Program-made: the position numbers and the translations under genes
NCBI GenBank assembly: GCA_016790515.1
Contig: JAEUOY010000080.1
Location: forward strand, 1-40,307
Reading direction: 5' to 3'
DNA length: 40,307 bases
From: Burkholderiaceae bacterium
GTDB taxonomy: Bacteria; Pseudomonadota; Gammaproteobacteria; Burkholderiales; Burkholderiaceae_C
The notes under the pieces: model-generated
What the model was told of the DNA's origin: nothing
The model's database searches: none
What the model saw: the letters and a program-made list of their open reading frames with translations, nothing else
Shown: piece after piece, positions 1 through 8,701 of the stretch
How the letters are laid out: every line of letters starts with the position of its first letter
Numbering within the stretch: position 1 is the stretch's first letter

Positions 1-599
<599 letters not shown>

Positions 600-605
<6 letters not shown>

Positions 606-1271
606 CCATTGATTCTAGGAGCCGGCCTGCTCGTCGGGCCGGCCATCGGCACCGCAGCAGGCGCCGCCTGTCCTGGGCCCGGTGCCGCGCTGATGGAGCA
701 GTTCATCGCCGCCGACTGCCCCGGTTGCTGGGCCGGCCAACGGCCGGCGGCGGCGCTCGCGCGCGGCTGGCAGCTGGACTGGATCACCCCGGCCGGCAGC
801 GACGCACCCCTAGCGGCCGCGGCCCTGCCCGAGGCGGCTGATCGCCTGCAGCGGGCCACGCTGCCCGCGCCCACGCCCGGCGCGGCGCAGGTGCAGCGGC
901 GCGCCGGCGTGCAGGCCCGGCCCGGGTTGTCGTTGCGGGTGGCTGCAGGCCCGGCCTGGCAAGGCTATTTCGGCCTGCAGCTGAGCCTGCTGCCGCCGCC
1001 CCGGCCGGCCTGGCCCGCCGGCACCACCGCCTGGCTGGCGCTGGTGGAACTGCTGCCGGCCGGCAGCGAAGGCAATGCCGCACCGCGCGCGCTGGTGCGC
1101 AGCGTGGCCGGCCCGCTGCCGCTGGACGCCGCCCAACCCGGCCAGCGGCTGACCCACCTGCGCGCCCTGCGCTGGCCCGAGACGGCGAAGCCCGAGCGGC
1201 TGCAGGCCCGCGCCTGGCTGGAGGCACCCGACGGCCGGGTGCTGGCGATGGCCGCCGATCGCTGCCCCTGA
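600..1271 (+). CDS. Predicted secreted protein of unknown function
   Basis: This 223-residue protein is not matched to a named family. The first about 26 residues form a hydrophobic, Ala/Gly-rich stretch ([20 protein letters not shown]) that could be a signal peptide, although its n-region has little positive charge. The mature part begins with two short Cys motifs (CPGPG and DCPGCWA) and ends with DRCP, so disulfides in the periplasm are plausible. The rest is Pro/Ala-rich with a repeated hydrophobic alternation suggesting a beta-rich fold. The ATG at 600 was chosen; an in-frame ATG at 591 adds three residues. It ends 38 bp before guaC on the same strand. Codon use with very high GC3 and the family-like Cys spacing support coding, but no function can be assigned. 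Confidence 0.6.
612..617 (-). promoter_or_regulatory. Putative -10 hexamer (TAGAAT) for uvrD
   Basis: On the minus strand TAGAAT ends 7 bp before the uvrD ATG at 605, so transcription would begin at or next to the start codon (near-leaderless). The identical 16-bp context is present upstream of the TRAP binding-protein gene. It lies inside the 5' end of the divergent secreted-protein gene. No clear -35 was found. Confidence 0.3.
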
Positions 1272-1309
1272 CCCCAGGAGGCAGAATCCCCCTGCCACGA
1301 AAGCCCGCC

Positions 1310-2287
1310 ATGGACATCTTCGACTACGACAACATCCTGCTGCTGCCGCGCCAGTGCCGGGTCGACAGCCGCGCCGAATGCGACACCTCGGTCGAGTTCG
1401 GCCCGCGCCGCTTCAAGCTGCCGGTGGTGCCGGCGAACATGAAGACGGTGGTCGACGAAGCCATCACCGAGACCCTGGCCGCCAGCGGCCACTTCTACGT
1501 GATGCACCGCTTCGACCTCGACACCCTGGCCTACGCCCGGCGCATGCGCGACAAGGGCCTGTTCGTGTCGATCAGCTCGGGCGTCAAGCCGGCCGACGTC
1601 GAGGTGATCGACCAGCTCGCCGCCAGCGGCATCGGCGCCGACTACATCACGATCGACATCGCCCACGGCCATGCCGAGAGCGTGCGGCGGATGATCGCCC
1701 ACATCAAGCGCAGGCTGCCCGAGGCCTTCGTGATCGCCGGCAACGTCGGCACGCCCGAGGGCGTGATCGACCTGGAGAACTGGGGCGCCGACGCGACCAA
1801 GGTCGGCATCGGCCCGGGCAAGGTCTGCATCACCCGGCTGAAGACCGGCTTCGGCACCGGCGGCTGGCAGTTGAGCGCCCTGAAGTGGTGCGCCCGGGTC
1901 GCCAGCAAGCCGATCGTCGCCGACGGCGGCATCCGCCACCACGGCGATATCGCCAAGAGCGTGCGCTTCGGCGCCGCGATGGTGATGGTCGGCTCGCTGT
2001 TCGCCGGCCACGAGGAATCGCCCGGCCAGACCGTCGAGGTCGACGGCAAGCTCTACAAGGAGTACTACGGCTCGGCCAGCGACTTCAACAAGGGCGAGTA
2101 CAAGCATGTCGAGGGCAAGCGCATCCTCGAGCCGATCAAGGGTCGACTCGAGGACACGCTGCGCGAGATGCGCGAGGACCTGCAGAGCTCGATCAGCTAC
2201 GCCGGGGGGCGCGTGCTGGCCGACCTGAAGAAGGTCAACTACGTCGTGCTGGGCGGCGAGAACGCCGGCGAACACCTGCTGATGTAG
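1310..2287 (+). CDS. guaC: GMP reductase, GuaC2 (Firmicutes-like 325-aa) class
   Basis: It catalyses NADPH-dependent deamination of GMP to IMP in purine salvage, in the cytoplasm. The 325-residue protein has the IMPDH/GMPR TIM-barrel signature: a phosphate loop and catalytic cysteine in [11 protein letters not shown] (Cys173), the preceding DATKV segment, the ADGGIR phosphate-binding motif, and the downstream [11 protein letters not shown] and KEYYGSAS segments. Length and sequence match the short, CBS-domain-free GMP reductases best known from Firmicutes, not the 347-aa enterobacterial GuaC or IMP dehydrogenase (about 490 aa with CBS domains). An AGGAGG occurs about 28 bp upstream of the ATG, rather far for a ribosome site. 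It follows the secreted protein gene on the same strand by 38 bp and may be co-transcribed. Confidence 0.95.
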   Translation: MDIFDYDNILLLPRQCRVDSRAECDTSVEFGPRRFKLPVVPANMKTVVDEAITETLAASGHFYVMHRFDLDTLAYARRMRDKGLFVSISSGVKPADVEVIDQLAASGIGADYITIDIAHGHAESVRRMIAHIKRRLPEAFVIAGNVGTPEGVIDLENWGADATKVGIGPGKVCITRLKTGFGTGGWQLSALKWCARVASKPIVADGGIRHHGDIAKSVRFGAAMVMVGSLFAGHEESPGQTVEVDGKLYKEYYGSASDFNKGEYKHVEGKRILEPIKGRLEDTLREMREDLQSSISYAGGRVLADLKKVNYVVLGGENAGEHLLM

Positions 2288-2320
2288 GGCCGCCCCCTCG
2301 CTCGGGCGGGGCAGTCCTGT
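2288..2320 (+). terminator. Possible weak hairpin after guaC
   Basis: Just after the guaC stop, CCGCCC at 2290-2295 can pair with GGGCGG at 2304-2309 across an 8-nt loop. There is no T-tract, so a role as an intrinsic terminator is uncertain. The remaining sequence up to 2455 shows no convincing sigma-70 promoter but must contain the start signals for the TRAP genes. Confidence 0.25.
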
Positions 2321-2455
2321 AAGGGCTTTCCCGACATCGCGTCGATACCGGGCGATGGCCCTCGATCGCCTCCGTACATTACGCGGCTGTGGCTGCGCAA
2401 CCCGGCACCGGGGCGCGGACTGTCCATCGACGAAGTGCTCATCAACGGGGGTGTC

Positions 2456-3049
2456 GTGTCGGCTCTCATCAATCTGTCGCGGCTGATCGACCGGCTCAAC
2501 GAGTGGGTCGGTCGCTGGGTGGCCTGGCTGGTCCTGGCCGCGGTGCTGATCAGTGCGGTCAACGCAGTGGTCCGCAAGGCCTTCAACACCAGTTCGAACG
2601 CCTTCCTCGAGATCCAGTGGTACCTGTTCGCGGCGGTGTTCCTGCTCGCCGCCGGCTACACGATGCTGCGCCAGGAGCATGTGCGCATCGACGTGATCCT
2701 GGGCCGCTTCAGCAAGCGCACCCAGGTCAAGGTCGAGATGTTCGGCATCGCGGTGTTCCTGATGCCCTTCGTCTTCACCGTGGTCGACCTGGTCTGGCCG
2801 CTGGTGACCAAGGCCTACATCAGCGGCGAGATGTCGTCGAACGCCGGCGGCCTGATCCGCTGGCCGGTGTTCGCGCTGGTGCCGATGGGCTTCGTGCTGC
2901 TGGGGCTGCAGGGCCTGTCCGAGTTCATCAAGCGCTGGGCCTTCCTGCAGGGCCTGATCGACGACCCGACGAAGAAGCAGCAGACCAAGACCGCCGAGGA
3001 GGAACTCGCCGAAATCATCCGGGCGAAGGCCGAAGGAGCGACCAAGTGA
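2456..3049 (+). CDS. TRAP transporter small permease subunit (DctQ / FcbT2-like)
   Basis: This is the four-helix small membrane subunit of a tripartite ATP-independent periplasmic transporter, working with the large permease encoded next. Hydrophobic segments lie around residues 20-42 (VAWLVLAAVLISAVNAVV), 52-72, 95-115 and 135-155, and the region NAFLEIQWYLFAAVFLLAAGYTLR-like is the typical DctQ signature (EIQWYLF visible). The C-terminal about 40 residues are charged and cytosolic. I chose GTG 2456 because a GGGGG stretch lies 4 bp upstream; an in-frame GTG at 2435 would add seven residues and lacks a clear ribosome site. Its stop overlaps the start of the large subunit by 4 bp, so translation is coupled. 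Confidence 0.9.
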   Translation: MSALINLSRLIDRLNEWVGRWVAWLVLAAVLISAVNAVVRKAFNTSSNAFLEIQWYLFAAVFLLAAGYTMLRQEHVRIDVILGRFSKRTQVKVEMFGIAVFLMPFVFTVVDLVWPLVTKAYISGEMSSNAGGLIRWPVFALVPMGFVLLGLQGLSEFIKRWAFLQGLIDDPTKKQQTKTAEEELAEIIRAKAEGATK

Positions 3050-4740
3050 TCGAATTCCTCAGTGCCTACATGGCGCCGATCATGTTCGGCGGCCTGATCG
3101 TCTTCCTGCTGATGGGCTTCTCGGTGGCCTTCTCGCTGGCCGCCTGCGGCCTGGCCTTCGGCTTCATCGGCATCGAGCTGGGCCTGCTGCCGGCCTCGCT
3201 GATGCAGGCGCTGCCGCTGCGCATCTTCGGCATCATGCAGAACGACACGCTGCTGGCGATCCCGTTCTTCACCTTCATGGGGCTGATCCTCGAGCGCTCG
3301 GGCATGGCCGAGGACCTGCTCGAGACGATCGGCCAGCTGTTCGGCCCGATCCGCGGCGGCCTGGCCTATGCGGTGATCCTGGTCGGCGCGATGCTGGCCG
3401 CGACCACCGGCGTGGTCGCCGCGTCGGTGATCGCGATGGGCCTGATCGCGCTGCCGATCATGCTGCGCACCGGCTACGACCGCCGCGTCGCCTCGGGCGT
3501 GATCGCCGCCTCGGGCACGCTGGCGCAGATCATCCCGCCCTCGCTGGTGCTGATCATCCTGGCCGACCAGCTCGGCAAGAGCGTCGGCGACCTCTACAAG
3601 GGCGCCTTCATCCCGGGCTTCGTGCTGACCGGGCTGTACCTGGGCTTCGTGCTGCTGGTCAGCATCTTCCAGCCCAGCTACGTGCCGGCGCTGCCCAAGG
3701 AGGCGCGCACGATCCGCGAGGACGACGGCTCGCCGGGGCTGCGCTCGCTGGGGGTGCTGTTCGTGCTGTCGGTGGGCTGCGGCATCGCCTACGCGAAGAC
3801 CCGGCCCGACACGATGGCCACCGACGAGCTGATCGTGCTGTCGATGCTGGTCGGCGTCGGCGTCGCCTTCGTGCTGGCGGTCGTCAACAAGGTCACCCGG
3901 CTGGGCCTGCTGTCGCACATGGCCGAGCGCGTGACCTTCGTGCTGATCCCGCCGCTGGCGCTGATCTTCCTCGTTCTGGGCACGATCTTCCTCGGCGTCG
4001 CGACGCCGACTGAGGGCGGCGCGATGGGCGCGGTCGGCGCGCTGGTGATGGCGCTGTCGCGCCGCCGGCTCGACCTGAAGCTGATGCGCCAGGCGATGGA
4101 TTCGACGATGAAGCTGTCGTGCTTCGTCGTCTTCATCCTGCTCGGCTCGACGGTGTTCAGCCTGGCGTTCCAGGGTGTCGACGGGCCGAAGTGGGTCGAG
4201 CACCTGCTGACCGGGCTGCCGGGCGGCCAGCTCGGCTTCCTGATCGTCGTCAACATCCTGATCTTCGTGCTGGCCTTCTTCCTCGACTTCTTCGAGCTGT
4301 CGTTCATCGTGATCCCGCTGCTCGGGCCGGTGGCCGAGAAGCTGGGCATCGACCTGGTCTGGTTCGGCGTGCTGCTGGCGGTCAACATGCAGACCTCGTT
4401 CATGCACCCGCCGTTCGGCTTCGCGCTGTTCTACCTGCGCAGCGTGGCGCCCCACGACGACTACACCGACCGGATCTCAGGCAGGCGCATCGCCAAGGTC
4501 ACCACCGGCCAGATCTACTGGGGCGCGGTGCCCTTCGTGCTGATCCAGATCGTGATGGTCGGCCTGATCATCGCGTTCCCGAACCTGGTCTCGGGCGGCC
4601 TGGGCAAGAAGGCCGAGATCGACATCTCGAACGTCAAGATCGAGAACAAGGCCAGCCAGGACCAGGGCAACAAGGAACAGGCCGAGGACCCGATGGAGGC
4701 GGTGCGGCGCGCGCTGCAGCAGGATCAGCAGAAGAAGTAG
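3046..4740 (+). CDS. TRAP transporter large permease subunit (DctM / FcbT3-like)
   Basis: This 564-residue protein is the large, about 12-helix permease subunit that couples solute import to a sodium gradient. Repeated DctM motifs are visible: FFTFMGLILERSG, TTGVVAASVIAMG, SGTLAQIIPPSLVLIIL and GVATPTEGGAMGAVGAL. It is longer than the usual 425-aa DctM because of an extra hydrophilic and helical insertion between about residues 215 and 300 and a charged C-terminal tail, as in the FcbT3 (mannitol/chloroaromatic) branch. The GTG start at 3046 overlaps the dctQ stop (GTGA) and has GGAG upstream. The substrate cannot be read from this subunit. The matching binding protein is encoded convergently at 4864-5946, not in the same operon. 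Confidence 0.93.
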   Translation: MIEFLSAYMAPIMFGGLIVFLLMGFSVAFSLAACGLAFGFIGIELGLLPASLMQALPLRIFGIMQNDTLLAIPFFTFMGLILERSGMAEDLLETIGQLFGPIRGGLAYAVILVGAMLAATTGVVAASVIAMGLIALPIMLRTGYDRRVASGVIAASGTLAQIIPPSLVLIILADQLGKSVGDLYKGAFIPGFVLTGLYLGFVLLVSIFQPSYVPALPKEARTIREDDGSPGLRSLGVLFVLSVGCGIAYAKTRPDTMATDELIVLSMLVGVGVAFVLAVVNKVTRLGLLSHMAERVTFVLIPPLALIFLVLGTIFLGVATPTEGGAMGAVGALVMALSRRRLDLKLMRQAMDSTMKLSCFVVFILLGSTVFSLAFQGVDGPKWVEHLLTGLPGGQLGFLIVVNILIFVLAFFLDFFELSFIVIPLLGPVAEKLGIDLVWFGVLLAVNMQTSFMHPPFGFALFYLRSVAPHDDYTDRISGRRIAKVTTGQIYWGAVPFVLIQIVMVGLIIAFPNLVSGGLGKKAEIDISNVKIENKASQDQGNKEQAEDPMEAVRRALQQDQQKK

Positions 4741-4789
4741 CGGCGGCTATCGGGCGCGGTGCCGGGCCGGCATCGCCGGCTCCAGCAAG

Positions 4790-4822
4790 AAGGCCCCGGC
4801 GGTTTGTGCCCGCCGGGGCCTT
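4790..4822. terminator. Bidirectional hairpin terminator between the convergent TRAP genes
   Basis: A perfect 13-bp inverted repeat (AAGGCCCCGGCGG at 4790-4802 and its complement at 4810-4822) encloses a 7-nt loop. It sits between the stop codons of the convergent large-permease and binding-protein genes. The stem begins with AA and ends with TT on each strand, giving short U-ends in both directions, consistent with a shared terminator. Confidence 0.75.
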
Positions 4823-4863
4823 CGTTCATCGCGCAGGCGGGCGCCGCGGCGCCCGGCGGCCGC

Positions 4864-5946
4864 TCAGAGCTTCTGCTTCTGCATGAAGTCGTCGAAGTTG
4901 GCCTCGGTGAACTGGAACCACAGGTTGGCGTCGCGGCGGAACGCGGCGTAGTCGTCGTAGACCTTCTTCCAGCGCGGGTTCTTGCCCGAGATCTCGCTGT
5001 ACAGCGCCATCGATTCCTTGAAGGCAGCCTCCATCAGGTCCTTCGGGAACGGGAACAGCTTGGTACCGCCGGCCACCAGCTGCTTCAGCGCCTGCGAGTT
5101 GCGGGCGTCGTACTTGGCCTGCATGTCGATGTGGGCGTAGGCCGAGGCGGCCTCGATGACCGCCTTGTACTCGGCCGACAGCCCATCGTAGGCCTTCTGG
5201 TTGACGTACAGGTCCAACTGCGGGCCGCCTTCCCACCAGCCCGGATAGGCGTAGTTCTGGGCGACCTTGTACAGGCCAAGCTTCTGATCGTCGTACGGGC
5301 CGACCCATTCGGCGGCGTCGATCGTGCCCTTCTCCAGCGCCTGGTAGATCTCGCCGCCTGGGATGTTCTGCGGCACGCCGCCGATGCGCTCGACGACCTT
5401 GCCGGCGAAGCCGCCGACACGGAACTTCAGGCCCTTGAAGTCGGCCAGCGAGGTGACCGGCTTGCGGAAGAAGCCGCCCATCTGCGCCCCGGTGTTGCCC
5501 ATCGGGAAGTTGACGATGTTGTAGTTCTTGTAGAACTCGCGCATCAGCTTCAGGCCGTTGCCTTCGTACATCCAGGCCGTCATCTGGCGGCTGTTCAGGC
5601 CGAAGGGGATCGCGCAGCCCAGCGCGAAGGTCTCGTCCTTGCCGAAGAAGTAGTACGGCGCGGTGTTGGCCATCTCGATGGTGCCGTTCTGGATGCCGTC
5701 GACGACGCCGAAGGCCGGCATCAGCTCGCCGGCGGCATGGGTCGAGATCGTGAACTTGCCGCCGGTCAGATCGGAGACCTTCTTCGCGAACACGTCGGCA
5801 ACGCCGAACAGCGTGTCCAGCGACTTCGGGAAGCTCGAGGCGAGGCGCCAGCGCAGGGTGGCCTGCGCATGGACGATCGCCGGTGCTGTGCCGGCCGCCA
5901 GCACGCCGGCCAGGCCGGCGCCGCGAACAAAGACTCTACGTTCCAT
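4864..5946 (-). CDS. TRAP transporter periplasmic substrate-binding protein (DctP / FcbT1-TakP-like)
   Basis: This 360-residue protein captures the solute in the periplasm and delivers it to the DctQM permease. The N-terminus MERRVFVRGAG followed by a hydrophobic stretch and AIVHAQA fits a twin-arginine signal peptide. The mature part starts LRWRLASSFPKSLDTLFG, and NPGG-like, GFAGKVVERIGG, AAEWVGPYDD and PGWWEGGPQ segments are characteristic of the TakP/FcbT1 branch, which binds 2-oxo acids or aromatic and sugar acids. The exact ligand is unknown. The ATG at 5946 has GGAG 8 bp upstream. A TAGAAT -10-like hexamer lies at 5985-5990 on the same strand. It is transcribed toward its partner permease genes. 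Confidence 0.93.
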   Translation of the reverse strand: MERRVFVRGAGLAGVLAAGTAPAIVHAQATLRWRLASSFPKSLDTLFGVADVFAKKVSDLTGGKFTISTHAAGELMPAFGVVDGIQNGTIEMANTAPYYFFGKDETFALGCAIPFGLNSRQMTAWMYEGNGLKLMREFYKNYNIVNFPMGNTGAQMGGFFRKPVTSLADFKGLKFRVGGFAGKVVERIGGVPQNIPGGEIYQALEKGTIDAAEWVGPYDDQKLGLYKVAQNYAYPGWWEGGPQLDLYVNQKAYDGLSAEYKAVIEAASAYAHIDMQAKYDARNSQALKQLVAGGTKLFPFPKDLMEAAFKESMALYSEISGKNPRWKKVYDDYAAFRRDANLWFQFTEANFDDFMQKQKL

Positions 5947-5984
5947 GCAGTTCTCCAGGATGAGTTTGCAAAAAAGTGCGAGGC

Positions 5985-5990
5985 ATTCTA
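5985..5990 (-). promoter_or_regulatory. Putative -10 hexamer (TAGAAT) for the TRAP binding-protein gene
   Basis: TAGAAT differs from the sigma-70 -10 consensus at one base and sits about 39 bp upstream of the start codon, giving a leader of roughly 30 nt. No strong -35 is evident 16-18 bp upstream. The same 16-bp block (ATTCTAGGAGCCGGCC on the plus strand) recurs upstream of uvrD at 612-627. Confidence 0.35.
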
Positions 5991-6055
5991 GGAGCCGGCC
6001 GCTGGCGCCCCAGCCCGTGAAAGCCCCGACGTCAGGGCAATTGCTGCACGGAAAA

Positions 6056-7444
6056 TCAGCTGCCGGCGACCTTCAGGCGATCGACCAGCATCGAGCCGAC
6101 GGTGCGGCCGCCGCTGACATAGGTGTCGGCGCCCAGGGCGACGATGCCGCGCAGCATCTGCTTCAGGTTGCCGGCGATCGTCACCTCGTGCACCGGGTGC
6201 ACGATGCGCCCGCCGTCGACCCAGTAGCCGGCGGCACCGCGCGAGTAGTCGCCGGTCACCGCGTTGACGCCCTGCCCCATCAGCTCGGTGACGAACAGGC
6301 CGCGGCCCAGCTTGCGCAGCATCTCGTCGAGGTGGTCGCCGGGCCGGGTCAGCCGGCTGGTCAGCTTCAGGTTCTGCGAGCCGCCGGCGTGGCCGGTGGT
6401 CTTCAGCCCCAGCTTGCGCGCCGAGTAGCTCGACAGGAAATAGCCCTGCACCACGCCGCCATCGACCACCCGGCGCGAGCGCGTGCGCACGCCCTCGTCG
6501 TCGAACGGGGTGCTGGCCTTGCCGCAGCGGACCAGCGGGTCCTCGTCGATGTCGAGATGATCGGCCAGCACCGGGGTGCCGATGCAGTCGAGCAGGAAGC
6601 TCGCGCGCCGGTACAGCGCACCGCCGCTGAGCGCGCCGACCAGCGAGCCCAGCAGCCCGGCGGCCAGCGTGTTCTCGAACAGCACCGGCACCTCGCAGGT
6701 CGGCACCTTGCGGCCCTTCAGCCGCGACAGCGCGCGCTCGGCGGCGTAGCGGCCCACCGCCTCGGGCGAGGCCAGCGCCATCGGGTCGCGCTCCGAGCTG
6801 TACCAGGCGTCGCGCTGCATGTCCTGCTGGCCCCTGCCGGTGCGCAGCGTCGCGATGGGGGCGACCGAGATCGAATGGCGCGAACTGGCATAGCCGCCGC
6901 GGAAGCCCCGGCTGTTGCCGGCCCAGAAATGCGATTGCTGCGCCGAGGTGCCGCCGCCTTCGCTGTTGGTGATCAGGCGGCTGGTCGCGAAGGCTGCGTC
7001 CTCGCAGCGGCGGGCCAGCGCGGCGGCGCCATCGGCGTCCAGCGCCCAGGGGTGGAACAGGTCGAGGTCGATGCCGGCGACATCGGGCGTGGCCAGGTCT
7101 TCGGGATCGGGCAGGCCGGCGGCCGGGTCCTCGGCGGTGAAGCGGGCGATGTCGTAGGCCGCGCGCACCGTCTGCTCGATCGCGCCGCGCGAGAAGTCGC
7201 TGGTGCTGGCATTGCCGCGGCGCTGGCCCAGGTAGACGGTGACGCCGAGCGACTTGTCGCGGTTGCGTTCGACGTTCTCGAGTTCGCCCTTGCGCACCGA
7301 CACCGACAGGCCGGCGCCCTCGCTGACCTCGGCGGCGGCGTCGCTGGCGCCCTGGGCCTTGGCGATGGCCAGGGTGTCGTCGATGATCTGCTGGAACTGC
7401 GCGCGGTCGAAGGCAAAGCCCTGGGAGGTGGTGGAGCCGGACAT
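6056..7444 (-). CDS. pmbA: PmbA/TldE metalloprotease subunit
   Basis: TldE/PmbA forms a heterodimeric, zinc-dependent cytoplasmic protease with TldD that degrades unfolded peptides and processes modified peptides such as microcins and CcdA. The 462-residue length is close to E. coli PmbA (450). Visible family features are VRKGELENVERNRDKSLGVTVYLGQRRGNAST near the N-terminus, TCEVPVLFENTLAAGLLGSLVGALSGGALYRRASFL-type core (SLVGALSGGALYRR seen), and the C-terminal VTGDYSRGAAGYWVDGG and EVTIAGNLKQML. PmbA itself lacks the HExxxH of TldD, and none is seen here. The ATG at 7444 begins MSGSTTSQGFAFDRAQ; longer upstream frames are low-complexity. tldD is not in the window. It is divergent from darP with 77 bp between starts. 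Confidence 0.94.
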   Translation of the reverse strand: MSGSTTSQGFAFDRAQFQQIIDDTLAIAKAQGASDAAAEVSEGAGLSVSVRKGELENVERNRDKSLGVTVYLGQRRGNASTSDFSRGAIEQTVRAAYDIARFTAEDPAAGLPDPEDLATPDVAGIDLDLFHPWALDADGAAALARRCEDAAFATSRLITNSEGGGTSAQQSHFWAGNSRGFRGGYASSRHSISVAPIATLRTGRGQQDMQRDAWYSSERDPMALASPEAVGRYAAERALSRLKGRKVPTCEVPVLFENTLAAGLLGSLVGALSGGALYRRASFLLDCIGTPVLADHLDIDEDPLVRCGKASTPFDDEGVRTRSRRVVDGGVVQGYFLSSYSARKLGLKTTGHAGGSQNLKLTSRLTRPGDHLDEMLRKLGRGLFVTELMGQGVNAVTGDYSRGAAGYWVDGGRIVHPVHEVTIAGNLKQMLRGIVALGADTYVSGGRTVGSMLVDRLKVAGS

Positions 7445-7521
7445 GGGTTGGGTTTTGCTCGGGCGTAGGTGGGCGACAATGATAGCCACCGCCCCACGAC
7501 ACCCGAGCCAGCCTGCGGCCC

Positions 7522-8100
7522 ATGCGCCAACGCCCCGAAGACCCCGCGCCGCCGGCCCAGCCACCCGAGCGCCCGAGCAAGACCCGGCTGAAGCAGCAGG
7601 CCCACGACCTGCAGGCGCTGGGCCAGGACCTCGCCGAGCTGCCCGGCGGCCGCCTGGCCGCACTGGCGATGCCCGACGGCCTGCGCGACGCGATCGCCGA
7701 GTACAAGCGCACCCGCAGCTTCGAGGGCCGGCGCCGGCAGCTGCAGTACATCGGCAAGCAGATGCGATTCGCCGACGAGGCCCCGCTGCGCGAGGCGGTG
7801 GCCGCGTTCAGGCTCGGCTCGGCGCGGGACACGCTGTGGCTGCACGAAGCCGAGCGCTGGCGCGACGAACTGGTGGCCAGCGACGAAGCGCTGACACGCT
7901 GGGCCGCCGAATGCCCCGGCAGCGATCTGCAGCGCCTGCGCAGCCTGGTGCGCGCAGCACGCAAGGACGCCGCGGCCGCACCCGAGCAGCGCAACGGCCG
8001 CGGCTACCGCGAGCTGTTCCAGTTCATCAAACCCTGGCTGGGCGCCGCTGCGGCACCTGCCGAACGCACCGAACCCGACGACGAGACCCGCGATGACTGA
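7522..8100 (+). CDS. darP: Dual-action ribosomal maturation protein DarP (YjgA, DUF615)
   Basis: DarP associates with immature 50S ribosomal subunits and promotes peptidyl-transferase-centre maturation. This 192-residue protein shows the DUF615 pattern: PSKTRLKQQAHDLQALGQDL at residues 18-37, then LPDGLRDAI-like (MPDGLRDAI), RRRQLQYIGKQMR and a C-terminal RELFQFIKPWL. The Pro-rich first 17 residues and the acidic last 20 are variable ends. The ATG at 7522 has no strong ribosome site. The last 8 bp overlap the next gene, mogA, so the two are probably translated together. It is divergent from pmbA, a very common Burkholderiales and gammaproteobacterial arrangement. Confidence 0.95.
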   Translation: MRQRPEDPAPPAQPPERPSKTRLKQQAHDLQALGQDLAELPGGRLAALAMPDGLRDAIAEYKRTRSFEGRRRQLQYIGKQMRFADEAPLREAVAAFRLGSARDTLWLHEAERWRDELVASDEALTRWAAECPGSDLQRLRSLVRAARKDAAAAPEQRNGRGYRELFQFIKPWLGAAAAPAERTEPDDETRDD

Positions 8101-8695
8101 AGCCGCCAACCCCTACCCGCCGGTGACGATCGGCCTGGTGTCGATCAGCGACCGCGCGTCCAGCGGCGTCTACGAGGACAAGGGCATCCCGGCGCTGCAG
8201 GACTGGCTGTCGCGGGCACTGAAGAACCCGATCGGCTGGCAGACCCGGCTGATCCCCGACGAGCAGGCCGGCATCAGCGCGGCGCTGTGCGAACTGGTCG
8301 ACCAGGCGCATTGCGACCTGGTGCTGACCACCGGCGGCACCGGGCCGGCGCCGCGCGACGTGACGCCCGAGGCGACGCTGGCGGTGGGGCACAAGGAGAT
8401 GCCCGGCTTCGGCGAGCAGATGCGCCAGATCAGCCTGCGCTTCGTGCCGACCGCGATCCTGTCCCGCCAGGTCGCGGTGATCCGCGGCCAGGCGCTGATC
8501 ATCAACCTGCCGGGCCAGCCGAAGTCGATCGCCGAGACGCTGCAGGGGCTGCCGCAGGCCACGCCGCCGGTGCCCGGCATCTTCGCCGCGGTGCCCTACT
8601 GCATCGACCTGATCGGCGGGCCCTACCTCGAATGCGACCCGGCGCTGTGCCAGGCCTTCCGGCCGAAGGCCGCGATCCGCAGCTTCAGCGGCTGA
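8093..8695 (+). CDS. mogA: Molybdopterin adenylyltransferase MogA
   Basis: MogA activates molybdopterin by adenylation before molybdate insertion in molybdenum cofactor synthesis (cytoplasm). The 200-residue protein has the MoCF-binding fold signature TTGGTGPAPRDVTPEA (about residues 82-97), a start typical of the family (VTIGLVSISDRASSGVYEDKG), and IINLPGQPKSIAETL, where conserved loops contact the pterin. The start ATG lies inside the darP stop region (ATGACTGA), giving translational coupling. The gene runs to within 6 bp of the convergent cysE stop. The length fits MogA, and the NPIGW/Y-containing variant is typical of proteobacteria. Confidence 0.94.
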   Translation: MTEAANPYPPVTIGLVSISDRASSGVYEDKGIPALQDWLSRALKNPIGWQTRLIPDEQAGISAALCELVDQAHCDLVLTTGGTGPAPRDVTPEATLAVGHKEMPGFGEQMRQISLRFVPTAILSRQVAVIRGQALIINLPGQPKSIAETLQGLPQATPPVPGIFAAVPYCIDLIGGPYLECDPALCQAFRPKAAIRSFSG

Positions 8696-8701
8696 GCGGC
8701 C

